A stretch of DNA of 64,000 nt from Arabidopsis thaliana. Its lineage: Eukaryota > Streptophyta > Magnoliopsida > Brassicales > Brassicaceae. Under the pieces are notes generated by a model. The model was not told the DNA's origin. It did not search any database and saw nothing but the letters and a program-made list of their open reading frames with translations. The position numbers and the translations under genes were made by a program. Position 1 is the stretch's first letter, and every line of letters starts with the position of its first letter. The stretch spans positions 1,922,001 through 1,986,000 of the forward strand of contig NC_003076.8 of NCBI RefSeq assembly GCF_000001735.4, given 5' to 3'. Of this stretch, positions 12,801-24,512 are shown piece by piece.

Positions 12801-12960
12801 GCAACCGATTGCAATTCTTGATATTATTTCTCTATGACGTAGGAAAAAAAAAGTTATAAAACTTAACTACTACGAGATTATATATAAAATATATTACGTT
12901 ATTAATAATGAAAAAATCCGTGACCGATACCACCGTCACCGTTAAGTACCTCTTAATTTG
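9898..12960. other. Spacer between the two NHL paralogues
   Basis: About 3 kb of AT-rich sequence. Several open frames of 60-100 codons exist between 11.6 and 12.4 kb, but they have no recognisable domain, strongly AT-biased codons and no splice logic, so none is called. A 26-codon frame at 11219-11299 looks more coding-like in composition but is too short to assign. A weak tRNA-like stretch near 12205-12285 is too spread out to call. Confidence 0.6.
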
Positions 12961-13584
12961 TCAAACACTAACACTACAAGTTTCGGTGAGCATGTACTTT
13001 CCGACGATAACTCCGGCAGCACTACTCCCGAAGTTGATAAGCGCATGACATCTAACGTGGAGATGATATTTTCCGGTGATGAAGGATCCGACTTTCCAAC
13101 GAACTCGACCGTCGAGATGAAGCATCAACATGATCGCGCCACTTGAATGGTCCTGATCGAGATAGAAAGCGTTGTACGGAGCCACAGGAACGGAGTATCC
13201 ACCGACGAAAGGAGACCAAACGTTGACTTCTTTGTGTCCTTGATAAGTGGTAAGCATGGGACTCGGCAAAGTGATCTGTTGGCTCCGGTAAGAAGCGTAG
13301 ACGTCAAGACGGTCGTAGTAGATACCGATCTTGTCGTTAGGGTTACGAGAGGAGAGAGTGAATTGGAAATTTGAGGTGAGGAGGTTCGGTGGATTGCCGG
13401 AGACGTTGAAGTTGAAGACGGTGGCGTCTTGGAGGACGAAGCGTGGTTTCGATGGTTGAAGGATTGCCCAAACTAGGAGAATTACGACAAGGATTAAGAG
13501 GAGGATTATTGATATCGTCCAGATCACTATTTTACGGTTGCATGATGAGTGGCTGTCGTGAGAGCCACAGTCTTTTGAGGTCAT
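12961..13584 (-). CDS. NDR1/HIN1-like (LEA_2) membrane protein
   Basis: An intronless 207-residue relative of NHL3. A short cytosolic N-terminus with two Cys and several His/Ser (residues 1-17) precedes a membrane anchor (about 19-42), then a LEA_2 domain containing the family-typical SRNPNDKIGIYYDRLDVYA stretch (about 79-97). Family members are single-pass plasma-membrane or ER proteins, often in defence or abiotic stress. A TATAAA box lies on the minus strand 75 bp upstream of the ATG. The protein is shorter than NHL3 and lacks its Cys-rich block. With NHL3, 3.2 kb away on the same strand, it forms a dispersed tandem pair; by eye the two are only distantly similar outside the core motif, so the duplication would be old. 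Confidence 0.9.
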   Translation of the reverse strand: MTSKDCGSHDSHSSCNRKIVIWTISIILLLILVVILLVWAILQPSKPRFVLQDATVFNFNVSGNPPNLLTSNFQFTLSSRNPNDKIGIYYDRLDVYASYRSQQITLPSPMLTTYQGHKEVNVWSPFVGGYSVPVAPYNAFYLDQDHSSGAIMLMLHLDGRVRWKVGSFITGKYHLHVRCHALINFGSSAAGVIVGKYMLTETCSVSV

Positions 13585-13656
13585 AGCTCCGGTGACGGTG
13601 GTGTGGGAGGTTTGGTGGTAGAGAGAAAGTGAGAATCTTAAAATACTCTCCGTGAC

Positions 13657-13666
13657 CTTTATATAG
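13657..13666 (-). promoter_or_regulatory. TATA box of the second NHL gene
   Basis: CTATATAAAG reads on the minus strand at this site, about 75 bp upstream of the start codon at 13584, the usual geometry for a TATA box with a 40-50 nt leader. Confidence 0.6.
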
Positions 13667-14466
13667 AAGAAGTGTATATAAAGATAAAAGTACTTGTAGA
13701 AAAGATATAAAAAGATAAAGATATCTTTTCTATATAGTCTTTGTAGAAAAGTTATTTTAATAACGATAAAGTATAGAAAGTATGGTACTGTAAGTATAAT
13801 GTTTTGGTAATGAATTATTACGAATACTTATGGGTGTGATTGGTAAAGATATTAGAGTAATATGGAGTAATTAATGTTGGAGTAACTATTTTTTTTTTTG
13901 GTAACTAATATCATAAGATCAAAAATGATATAATTTGTGATAATGGTTGTATTTGATTTGTTTCTGTATTAAGTATTAACTCGTTGTGATATTATATATA
14001 TTGATTTGCCGTTAAATTTTATGTTGCATTATCATGAAAAAGTGACTTTTTAAGTATTGCGAAGATCAGAACATTTATAAATTTAAGCATTTTTTAGTAA
14101 TGTATGAGTTCATTTTATTTCCTTAAGTTACTTTTGGAATATATTATTTGCAAGTGTCAATCATTTAAATTCTACGTTTTCTTGTTATAATTAATTGGGC
14201 TTTTATTTGGGACAATAGCTCAATGGCCTTTTGGGTTACGAGTTAAGGGAGAAATGGGCCCAATACAAGCATTCACGTTGACTTCTCTTTTTTTTATCGT
14301 AGTTTTGACCCTAGGGATCTGAAACGATATCGTTTAATGTCTAAGCGGGTAAGGGTAGTGTCGTAATAATATATTTTATCACTAGTGAGAAAATTGAAAC
14401 CAATCACCGATTGTTCTGAGCCGGACGAAGGAGAGGCAGCCGCCTAAGAAGTTGCCGTCGTGCGCC
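13667..14466. other. Divergent spacer between the second NHL gene and NUDX27
   Basis: AT-rich and non-coding. The right part holds the NUDX27 promoter with TGGGCT at 14196-14201 and the palindromic TGGGCCCA at 14255-14262, both site II type elements, about 205-270 bp upstream of the start codon. Confidence 0.6.
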
Positions 14467-15911
14467 ATGGCCGTGAAGGCTTCTGGATTCATTGGGAAAT
14501 CAGCAATCTCTGTTCATCTAGATTTCTCTTCGTTTCCTGTGAAATTTTCATGCTTGAAACAGTTTTCTGTATCTTCACCAAAGCCACTGGTCGTTTTATC
14601 CGTTGCCTTATCGTCGCCGGCAAGAACAGTTGAGTCTCCGCCTGTTGGTTACCGGAAGAATGTTGGGATTTGTCTCGTTAGCCCATGTAGAAAGGTAACT
14701 TCTTTCTTCTTCTCCTTCCTCTCTCATCGCTTTATGTGATTTGGAAGAATTTGTCCACTTGATTTGGATTTGAAATGGTTTTGGTTTTGCAGATTTTTAC
14801 GGCGTCAAAGATTCACATTCCGGATACATGGCAGATGCCTCAGGTGAATCTCTCATAAGCTCTATTTTATTACAAAATGGGTTTATTATATAGGCTTTCG
14901 GTGTCTAAGTAGTTTTGATTGCTTTGGAGAGCTTAGTTCTCACTTCTCACCAAAACAACAGCTCCTTTGTAGTGTATTGAGTGATATCGTTTTTACCTTT
15001 GTTGCTAAAGAGGTGTTGAATTGCATAGTTTAGGGAATTGTTCATTTGAAATTACAAAGTAAAAACCAAATGCATTGACAATCCTGAGAAGTAGCTTAGG
15101 CTGTAGATTCACCAGTTTATGATCCTTTAGGGTATCAATTTTGGCCATAGGTTTTTATTAAATCTGCTTTTACAGGGTGGTGCTGATGAGGGAGAAGATT
15201 TGAGGAACGCTGCCTTTAGAGAACTGAGAGAAGAAACAGGGGTTACTTCGGCAGAATTCATTGCGGAGGCACGCTTTTGACATCTCTCTCTCATAGTAAA
15301 TTATATTTCAATAAGATTCCTTTCATCATTTCCATGGTTTTTGGATTAGAGTTTGAATTGCTCTGTGTATCACCAAACTGAGCTTTTGACTATTTTAAAC
15401 GTCTCTAGATACCAAACTGGCTGACCTATGATTTTCCCCGAGAAGTAAAGGACAAACTAAACCGGAAATGGCGAACAAGTTACAAAGGCCAAGCTCAGAA
15501 GTGGTAACAACTAAGCATACAGTCTCATATATCTGTGAAAAGTATCTTAAAGCTGCAAATTTAAGGATCTAAATAATTCTTCATGATGATTATCTAATAC
15601 AGGTTTCTCTTTAAGTTCACGGGCAAGGAAGAAGAGATAAATCTCCTTGGAGACGGTACTGCAAAACCAGAGTTTAAGGTGTGGTCGTGGATGCTACCGG
15701 AACAAGTTATTGAACATGTGAGTGATAGGTTTTGGCTTTAAATTATTATTGTGTTTGTGTGTGCTTGAAATTTGTTGGCCTTCTCATTCATTCATTCTTT
15801 TTCTGACAGGCTGTATATTTCAAGAGACCTGTTTATGAGCATGTCATAAAGCAATTCAACCCTTATTTTGTGGATGAAGAAAAGGATTCCATGAACTCGT
15901 CTAAGGATTGA
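14467..15911 (+). CDS. NUDX27: Nudix hydrolase 27, chloroplastic
   Basis: A plastid Nudix pyrophosphohydrolase of the group that includes NUDX26, which as I recall acts on dinucleoside polyphosphates (and ppGpp-type substrates). Six coding exons (14467-14694, 14793-14843, 15176-15268, 15409-15503, 15603-15717, 15810-15911) give 227 residues. The first about 60 residues are Ser/Val/Ala-rich and poor in acidic residues, as expected for a transit peptide. The Nudix box is complete at residues 94-116: G94, E100, R108-E109-L110, E112-E113, G115. Exon 3 ends at a GC rather than GT donor (15269-15270); reading on in frame would meet a stop within four codons, so the GC-AG intron is needed. The start is the ATG at 14467, the first that gives a transit peptide. 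The enzymatic substrate is taken from family knowledge, not from this sequence. Confidence 0.94.
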
Positions 15912-16780
15912 ATGTGCACAAAGATTCACCAAGTGAATACTGATTAGAAGCAAATCAATCAATTCATTATACTGGTTTCTCTTGAATCTCATCAAAAATA
16001 AAAATTCATGAATCTCAGACATTGATCTTGTAGTTTGATGCTATATATAAATCCTCACGAATTAAATTCACGAACTAAATTACCACATTAATAAATAATT
16101 AATTTACCCATAAATTACAACATTATGCTGATACTGATAGTTCGAGAGGACTCCTTTGAAATAAGCGTTCGGAAAAAAATTAATTATCACCTAGTTCTAA
16201 ATCATCAATCTGAAAATTTTAGATGCAATTTTTTGGATAAATCAAAAACTTTGCACACCATCTGTTTATTCAAATGACCTTAAATCCTATGTGGCTTTAC
16301 ACATTTAGCAAAAAATTCTTCCAATGGTTAAGAGTCCACTGATTCTTAGAAAAAAAAAGAGCATTTTTAAGAGAGTATTTTTTTTCTTCTTTTTGTTCAT
16401 TTTGGACCAATGAGCATTCAAGACGTAGTGGTATCTTAGCTTAAATCCTATGTGGTTTTGCTTTTTCCTCTCTTAAAAATTAAAATCTGTTGCCGGTTCC
16501 TTTTTTTCCTCAGCACCACCACAAAATGGCGTCGTTTTGCCGATTTGATTTAAAGCATCTAAACCGGTTTAATCCAACTCCGTATTGATTGAGTTTATAC
16601 TTCAGCGAGATTGTTTCCGTTCTTCCGCCACCTCCTGTGTCTCCGTTATTAGGTATTTGTGAGAATCTTCTTGATTGAGTTTATACTTCAGCGAGATTGT
16701 TTATCTCTAAGCTCCAGGAGAAGCTAATTTGAATTGCTTCTGGGTTTTTAGTACGTAGCTCTCTATAAGATATATAACAA
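15912..16780. other. Spacer and leader upstream of the Ipi1-like gene
   Basis: The left part is the NUDX27 3' UTR and AT-rich spacer. The right part (about 16550-16780) looks like the 5' leader of the next gene and contains an exact 32-nt direct repeat at 16585-16616 and 16671-16702. Confidence 0.55.
16585..16702 (+). repeat. Exact 32-nt direct repeat in the leader of the Ipi1-like gene
   Basis: The segment beginning TTGATTGAGTTTATACTTCA and ending GCGAGATTGTTT occurs at 16585-16616 and again at 16671-16702, identical over 32 nt with an 86-bp period. It lies 80-196 bp upstream of the start codon at 16781. Confidence 0.9.
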
Positions 16781-19700
16781 ATGGTTCGCTCCAAGGCTCC
16801 TGCAAAGAAGCAGCAAAAGAAAGGAATTGATTTCAAGGTGCGTTCCTCTCTTCGAGCTTCCATGAATCTTCTTCTTCACGTGTTTGATATATTGGTCTAA
16901 GGATTTTTGTTTTGTTTGGCAGAAAATTAAGAGAAAGCTCGGGAGAAAATTACCACCACCAAAGAATGCAACCAACACTGAGATTAAATCCAAAGGTATC
17001 TGCTTTCTTCTGCTATTCAAACTTCTTCTCTCCTCTCTGCTTATGGTTGGAATTTACTTTTGTTTATGTTGCAGCAATTATACTTCCTGAGCAAAGTGTG
17101 GCTGCTGAAAAGAGTGGCTTAGCTACAAGTAAGAAAGGCTTGACTTTGAAGGAACTTCTGCCACAGACTTCTCATCACAATGCCAAAGTTCGCAAAGGTA
17201 CTTCTTTTTTTTATTCTTGCTCATGTTTTTTTCGGTTGAGGAAAATATGATGTGGATCAATTTTTGTTTTTGTCTGTGTAGATGCATTGTATGGTATCAA
17301 AGACCTTTTCAAGAATCATCCAGAAGAGCTACAGTCACATAAATATGCTATCATACAGAAACTCAGGGAACGCATTAGTGATGATGATAAGCTAGTGAGA
17401 GATGTTTTTTATCAACTATTTGATATTGACATCTTTCCTCTTTGTAAAGAGGTATGGATTGTTTCTTTTTCTACTTGTTATTTCATCGTTATTCTTACTG
17501 GTTCCGCTTACATTGGTTTCTCTTAGTTTGTTGTGTTAGTCCCCTTTCATATTATCAGCTGCAAGATGTGAATTTGAAATTATTATGGTTTCTAGTCTGC
17601 TGGTTATGCATACTCTTTTTAAACTTGCAAATATTGATATGATCATGTCTTTTCTAGTTTACTGTTGTATCTAACATGCCGTTTCGATGTGTGAATATAT
17701 TCAGGATAACCAGGGCCTTATGGTGTCACTTTTGATGCCATACATATTTAGCGCTATGGCTCATTCAGCTATTGATGTTCGTTTGATGGCTTTCAAATTT
17801 TTCCACCTTGTTGTGGAGTTCTACCCGCCTACCTTTTCCTTGGATGCTGAAAAGGTGTCTACTTTGTTTTTTTGGATAATGACAGAGACTGTTACATTTC
17901 CAACTTCTGCCTGTAGTATTTCTGTCTATACCTATTAGTCTTGCAAGATGTCCCCTGAAATTTCATCTGCGACTATATGCAGATTCTCGAAAACTACAAG
18001 GATATTATACAGAAAAATCATTTTTATGTGGAAGATAAAAGCAAGCTAAAGGTGGCTCTTTCTGGGTTGTCACATTGCCTCTCGGTTTTGCCATGTGATG
18101 AGAGCGACACCAAATCACAAAAAAAGGTATATAATCACTTTCACTCCGAATGACTCCAAAATTCTTGTTTCGTACATGCCACGACGAATTTTGGGGATGT
18201 TGTTCTTTTGGTGTCTAGCTTGTTAGAAGAACTACTATACATAATTTAGTGATATCTTTAAATGTGAGGGAACCATATAATAAAATATCTACCTCTCGGA
18301 GAGACTTGTATTTTTAAATATAGATAACATCTGACATCAAGTTTCCTTGAATAAATGCACTGTCTTATGAGATCCTTGTGTATGTAATAAGATGTCTTTG
18401 ATTTGTAGTACTCGCCTAACCACTCTGGGAATGTGCTCTGTTTTCCCTTTTCTAACTGTTTCTTTGTACATGCCCTTATTTTCTTCTGTAGGGACCTTCA
18501 CAGAATGAAACACTACTCACCTATGAGCAAGATGCTACAAAAGATTGTGTTCGTATGTGTCATCTGTCTTCTTTTCTCATCAATAAGTTATTGGTATATA
18601 GCTTGTATCATGTTTTCTTGAATTTATGCACTTTGCAACTGTACAACTAGTCCGTTTTCCTTTCCACTCTTCCTCTCTAGTTGTCTATGGAAAGCTTTGA
18701 AGAAATAAGTAACTGTTGCTTATTTAAAATTCCATAGGCTTCAAGTTTTTCTCCTGTTGTCTCTCCCCACAATTTATAATCTTATGGTTTTGGATGTAGC
18801 AATGTCGCCACTTAGATTTGATTTTCTGGATGATATGATTGTACACATTGATTAATTTCTCGTGGCATTAAACTATATATATTGACAAGTTTACAGTATC
18901 CTGACCAAGTTTCTACGGATTCTTACAGGTTATGCCCATGTCTATCAGAGATTGAAGGAGGTTGTTGCAGTCTTAATCAATTGTTTCCAAGATTTCATTC
19001 CATTGATTCATGCTCCGCGAGGATTCGATGCACATTCATTTGATTGCATACAACATATACTTCGCAGCATAGGTTATGCAATCAAGTTTTCCATTCGTAG
19101 GCACAAGCAAAGACAGACTGCATGGCGACCTGCATCTGAAGAAGTTACTCTGATGATATTGGATCAGGACATTGCATCGATGCTGTTAAAAAAGTTACTT
19201 GGTTCATTTCCCCTCGATCCAGAAAACAATCTTTATGGAAAGGTATGAATCACAACGCTAGAGAGTAGATGATTAATAATAGCCTAGGTTTAGTAGTTAT
19301 TTTGATAGTGGTTATCCCTGCCTAGTAAAATAATATTACTCTTCTATCAAGAGTTCCCCCCGCCGTTGTTTGTATTCTTCCTATGATTATATGTTATGCT
19401 TTGCTTATTTTTATATCAAACTGCCTAACACTAGTTAAAATGTTTGTTGACAGGGTGATGATAAGTACTTTAAACTCAACAGTGTATTGACAGAAATCTT
19501 TTTGGAAGTAAGTGAATGGAGCCACCTTCCTACTGATCTTTCCAATAGATATCTGGAATTTATTGAGAATACACTACTAGGCAAGGTTAGTTCTCATACT
19601 TTACATCAATATATCAACGCAAGCTGATTAGTTGTTTACTTGTAATGTTTTTTCCGTCCCTCTATCTTCATTATATCTGATAAACTGCTAATTTCCTTGC

Positions 19701-22197
19701 AAATCTAGAAGAGGAAAAAAATTCTCACTGGGATTTGCGAACATTTATTTTGCAGATCACCAGGAGCATTAGGCTTCGTAAAGATATTCACGAAAAGACT
19801 TTACTTGCACTCTTGCCCTTTCTTCCAAAACTTATTCTGAGGGTAGACCGTGATTGGAGAGATAATCTTCTGGAGGTTCGTCTAAGATTCTTAGAGTAAT
19901 TTCAGCTAGGCAGGAGAATATATACTAGCTCAGTTCCTTTGATAGCTAGCACTAGCAGTATCATCATCTATATTTATATATGACTGTTGGTATTACGTTT
20001 ATATATTTTCAGGCATTTACTATTACCTTCAGCGATTGCAAACCAGAGTCTAAACTCAAATTAGCCTGCATTTCAACTGTTAGAGACATGATTATCCCTG
20101 TAAGTAATTTTTTCATGATATATACTGTCCAGATATTGGCTGACTGTTTCAACCCGATTCTAACTTTTTACTCACATTAAACTCTGATTCTACTTCTTTA
20201 TCTGCAGAATGGAGATATCCTTTATCCCAATGCAAGTGATCCAACGGTACATTACTACCAGGTTGCTTGGGTCAACAAACTTCCATCGCTGCTTAATCAG
20301 TTGGGTAATGAGCATCCCGTATCTACTCAGGTGCTAACACATGACATACAGTTCATTTTCAATCCAGTAATCCTTGATCATTCAAGGCAAAAAAAATCTT
20401 TAGTACATGGACCCTTTTTTGGTCAAATAAGATCACTTCTCCGTTTCTCATTTATACTTATTTTGAAATTAACTTCAGGTTGTGTTGCAACTCTTACTCG
20501 ACCTTGGGCGAGTTGGGTGTCTGAATGCTTCCCCCACCTGTGAAGATGACATCAGAAACTTCTTCAGCCTTTGTCAGGGAGAAGGTGCAATTCTTGCTGC
20601 AAAACAAAAAACGTGTTATTAGATTCTTAGTGTCACTACACTGAAATAGGGCTTCTTGGTTTCTTCATCGTTTAAATTGTACAGGTGATGTACCTGGTGG
20701 ACCTTTTGCAAGTCTCCCTCGGGAAGCCCAAGAACTGGCTCTCTGTTTCCTTTACTACTTCACCACAGACAAATTCAGCTCCCCTATGATGAAAGCAATA
20801 GTTTCATGCTGTTTATGTGAGTATCACTTTTTATTTCCTGATGCTTTTATTCAACATTAAAAGTGGCTTCTGTTTATAATAAAATGCAAGAAAAGGGTAA
20901 TTGACCTGACTCAACGTAAATTGCAGATCCACAACTTGAACCAGCTGTGTTGTATCGGATAGTGGAAATTCTTCACACTGCCTATAGAGCTGGATATATC
21001 CAGATTACAGATCATTTTAGCTTCCTTATCACCTTAATTGCACGTTTCAAAGTTGTCCCAGGTATCTGCAAGATTTTTTTTTTCTCTTTTGAGCTTAAGA
21101 AAAAACTTTTGAACTTTTTATTACATTTTTGTAATTTGTTTTGGTGTGAGCTTATTTGAGAGATAATCATACTTTTTATGTTTTGTGATAGCTTACCTTG
21201 TGGCTTTATGTGCATGCAGAGAAACTGCAGTCATCGATAGAGTGTAATGAACGGGAGACATATTGTGGCACATTTAAAGAAGTTACAAAGCTTGTGTGCT
21301 CATGTTTGTCAGAAATGGGTGATAGTTCTCTTGTCCTTCAGATTGTAGAGAAAGTTTTACTCGAACAAATAGTAAGTTTGTCTTTTGATAATGCTTATAT
21401 CTAAATGGATAATAACATTCTCATTTAATAGCACTGCATATACTTAAGGAGATTTTGTTCTTCTTGGTGTAGGTTTTGAAGCCTGCGTTGGATAATGGGT
21501 GTGCCATACTCAGGATGATCTGCGTGTTGGACTCTACCCCTACCACACTTTCTGAAAGGAGTGTAACCACTCTAAGTGAGTTCTTACCGGGATATATGAT
21601 CAACATAGTCAATGTAAGCATTTCCCCTTTAAAAACTTTGCAGGGTCCTAAATGTTTCATTATAATCTTGGGATTGACACATCTCTTACGCTCTTCTTGC
21701 AGTGTATACCAGAGGATAAGGAGAACTCTTACCTTTACATACAAACATGTCTCTACTATTTAGTACCTTGCTATTTCTTGTTCAATCGGAGCTCCAAACT
21801 CACAGAACAGGTTCTGATAAGAATGCGATCAATGATTAGTGAAAACACAAAAGCGCTAGAATCGGTACAAGACAGGGAGAGCGGTCGAAACTCATTGAAT
21901 ATGATACAATGCATTATCTCTGTGATCCTGCTGATGCACAACGACGTCAAAGTTAGGAAGATAATATCGTCATTCAAGCCCGAGATCGATTTGATTCTTC
22001 AGAACGTTATCACGTTGCAGGTATCATTTTCTCCAATCTCTTATCATTATTGCAAACTGCATAACACATGTGCTGATAAGTTTTACCTCTTAAATGTGTA
22101 GTCCTCACGAAGCACGAGCTTGACTGTAGAAGGAAAGCATATGATGAAAATTGCGGGAGAGCGACTTAGGATTGCGTCCAAAAGCTTACTCGCGTAA
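16781..22197 (+). CDS. Ipi1/TEX10-like ARM-repeat protein, pre-60S ribosome maturation
   Basis: Homologous in architecture to yeast Ipi1 and human TEX10, a subunit of the Rix1/PELP1 complex needed for ITS2 processing and nucleoplasmic 60S maturation. Nineteen coding exons, starting 16781-16837, 16923-16995, 17075-17197, 17282-17451, 17705-17854, 17983-18126, 18492-18552, 18929-19242 and ending 21473-21613, 21703-22020, 22102-22197, join in phase to 877 residues. The N-terminus is very basic (RSKAPAKKQQKKG, then IKRKLGRKLPPPKNAT), a nucleolar-type signal and the classic Ipi1 start. The motif TSHHNAKVRKDALYGIKDL (about 75-95) belongs to the Ipi1_N region, followed by alpha-helical ARM/HEAT-like repeats to the C-terminus. 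The next gene, NSA2, acts on the same precursor particle. No broken exon was found. Function is by homology only. Confidence 0.9.
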
Positions 22198-22399
22198 TTA
22201 AGTTCTACAACTGTAACATAAAATGATTTGTGCTCTCTTTATAAAGGATGCAAAAGATACGACTTAGCTTGGTTGTTTGAGAAAGCACCAATTTTGATGA
22301 CAATTTTGTAGAATTTTGGTTTAGAGTTTAATTGAAGTGAAAAAGACATATATCTTCAAAACTGTGATACGCTTCTTCACATGAAAAAGGTTTTCTACA

Positions 22400-22525
22400 T
22401 TAACCAAGCATCCATAACGCTTGGTTCCAGAAGCCAACCTTCTTTTAAACTGCAACGAGAAGATTTGAACTACGACTTTCCTAACCAGTAAATCTTAAAA
22501 CCACTGCACCACCATGGGTTGGCTA
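22400..22525 (-). mobile_element. tRNA-derived SINE remnant
   Basis: On the minus strand a tRNA-like head begins near 22525 with AGCCAACC, followed by TGGTGCAGTGG (22511-22501), an exact fit to a pol III A box, and GTAGTTCAAATC (22473-22462), a weakened B box. The head is closed by GGTTGGCT at 22439-22432, pairing with the start as an acceptor-like stem. Beyond it lies a perfect hairpin, AACCAAGC with GCTTGGTT (22426-22402). This is the organisation of Brassicaceae SB/RathE SINEs. The subfamily (perhaps RathE1) is from memory. It lies in the promoter of NSA2 and is probably inactive. Confidence 0.65.
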
Positions 22526-22657
22526 AATGTTCAACATATGATTCATTTCGCCACCAAACAACTCTGGTTTATTGGATTTTGCAGTAAACTACATAGTTAC
22601 TAATCCAAGAGTCAAAGTTCTCGAAAAAGTCATCATTTATTCTACCATCTGAAGTGA

Positions 22658-22750
22658 TGGGCTTTTAAGAATGATTTAGCCCATTAATATTGACAAGAAA
22701 GCCCATTATATTAGTAAGACCCAAATATTCGACCCGTTTATAAAACCCTA
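22658..22750 (+). promoter_or_regulatory. Site II elements and telobox of the NSA2 promoter
   Basis: TGGGCT at 22658-22663, AGCCCA at 22678-22683 and 22700-22705 (site II on the minus strand), then AAACCCTA at 22743-22750, a telobox. This combination is the well-known signature of Arabidopsis ribosomal-protein and ribosome-biogenesis promoters, coupling expression to cell proliferation via TCP and telobox-binding factors. The telobox is 85 bp before the ATG, near the expected transcription start. Confidence 0.8.
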
Positions 22751-22834
22751 GCTCGCAGGCTCTGAGTATCTCTCTCCGTCCAATTTCCGTCTCTCTCTCT
22801 TTTTATCTCACCGTCTGATCGCTTAGAAGCAACC

Positions 22835-24512
22835 ATGGTACGTTCTCCGCCGCCGGAGTACCTTTTTTTTCTTCTTACAGCTTTCGTTTCTCAGATATAA
22901 CAGCTTGAGCGTTTTGATCTCTAACAATTTCTGTGGTTTCTTCTATTGGTGGATGAAAAACAGCCTCAGGGAGATTACATAGATTTGCACAGGAAGAGGA
23001 ATGGATATCGCCTCGACCACTTCGAGAGAAAGCGCAAGAAGGAGGCGCGTGAAGTTCACAAGCACTCCACCATGGCTCAAAAGGTTCTTACTTTCTTCTC
23101 CTTCGTCTTCTTCCATTTTTAGCTTCCTTTTACTGATTCTTCTTCTGCTTTTGCTCTAATTGCAGTCTCTAGGTATCAAGGGTAAGATGATTGCTAAGAA
23201 AAACTATGCTGAGAAAGCTCTCATGAAGAAAACGTAAGTGTTTCGTCGTATTCTCTGAGAATCTATCATTAAGTGAAAGATGTTAAGTAGTATAATTGAT
23301 TGGATATTCCTAAGTTAATAGGTGTGGTTTTATGAGAATCTTACATTGGTTTGATTTTTATTTTTGTCATAACAGATTGAAAATGCATGAAGAGTCATCA
23401 TCAAGGCGTAAGGCTGATGAGAATGTTCAGGAAGGAGCTGTTCCTGCTTATCTTCTTGATCGTGAAGACACCACTCGTGCCAAGGTTTGTTTGTTTTTTC
23501 TTTTCAAGTTGAGATATCTATAATTCTGTAACTTGGTGACGGCATTACATTAACAAGTGTGTGTTTTTGGGTGTAGGTTCTTAGCAACACCATTAAACAA
23601 AAGAGGAAAGAGAAAGCTGGCAAATGGGAGGTCCCTCTTCCAAAGGTGAAATCTCTCTCTCTGCTTTTGTATTCCTTCAGTGTTTGAACTCTAACAAATG
23701 GGCAAAGCTTAAATTCAAGCCCTGTCCTTTTACAGGTCCGTCCAGTTGCTGAAGATGAAATGTTTAGAGTGATCCGATCTGGAAAAAGGAAAAGTATGTA
23801 TTTACTTTCTAATCCAGATATAGCTACTTGTTTGTTTTGTTATCACTCTATGTCTTTGTTTAAACACTTATCATCATATAGAGCTATTGATTAAGGAAAT
23901 GACTCTAGACTAGATTGAGTTTGCTTTGTGGATTGGTTTTATTAGTGTTGAATAGGTTCTTACAAATACTGAAAATGCTTTCCCTTATTACAGCTAAACA
24001 ATGGAAGCGGATGGTTACAAAAGCTACATTTGTTGGACCTGCTTTCACAAGGAAGCCTCCAAAGTACGAGCGTTTCATCCGTCCATCTGGTCTTCGTTTC
24101 ACCAAGGCCCACGTCACTCACCCTGAACTAAAATGCACTTTCTGTCTCGAGATCATCGGGATTAAGAAGAATCCTAACGGTCCCATGTATACATCACTCG
24201 GTGTGATGACCAGGGGAACAATCATCGAGGTTAGTCCCCAAGATCTTTACGTATTAAGTTGTCATTTATGCTAAAGTTGCAAATAACTCAATATGCGAAT
24301 GGATTTTTCAGGTCAATGTGAGTGAGCTTGGTCTTGTTACACCAGCTGGAAAGGTTGTCTGGGGTAAGTGACAATATACACAACCTTAGTGCAAACTATA
24401 ATTTTGATTTCAGAGTCTTAACTCTCTCTTCAATTTGACTTCAGGAAAATACGCTCAAGTGACAAACAATCCAGAGAACGACGGATGTATAAATGCTGTT
24501 TTACTTGTGTAA
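22835..24512 (+). CDS. NSA2: Ribosome biogenesis protein NSA2 homologue (S8e family)
   Basis: NSA2 is a GTPase-associated factor of pre-60S particles, required for 27S rRNA processing; the C-terminal part is related to ribosomal protein S8e. Nine coding exons (22835-22837, 22964-23083, 23166-23233, 23376-23484, 23577-23645, 23736-23793, 23994-24229, 24312-24363, 24445-24512) give 260 residues, the conserved eukaryotic NSA2 length. The start, [20 protein letters not shown], is the family hallmark, and the basic coiled N-terminus and the [19 protein letters not shown] stretch are intact. The first coding exon contains only the ATG, which abuts the GT donor directly; this is supported because codon 2 (Pro) begins exactly after the next AG. 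The promoter carries site II motifs and a telobox. The upstream neighbour also acts in 60S maturation. Confidence 0.95.

Larger units (their letters stand above)
22198..22834. other. Spacer with SINE remnant and NSA2 promoter
   Basis: The 3' UTR of the Ipi1-like gene, a tRNA-derived SINE remnant on the minus strand (about 22400-22525), then a promoter with three site II motifs and a telobox before the NSA2 start. Confidence 0.7.
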
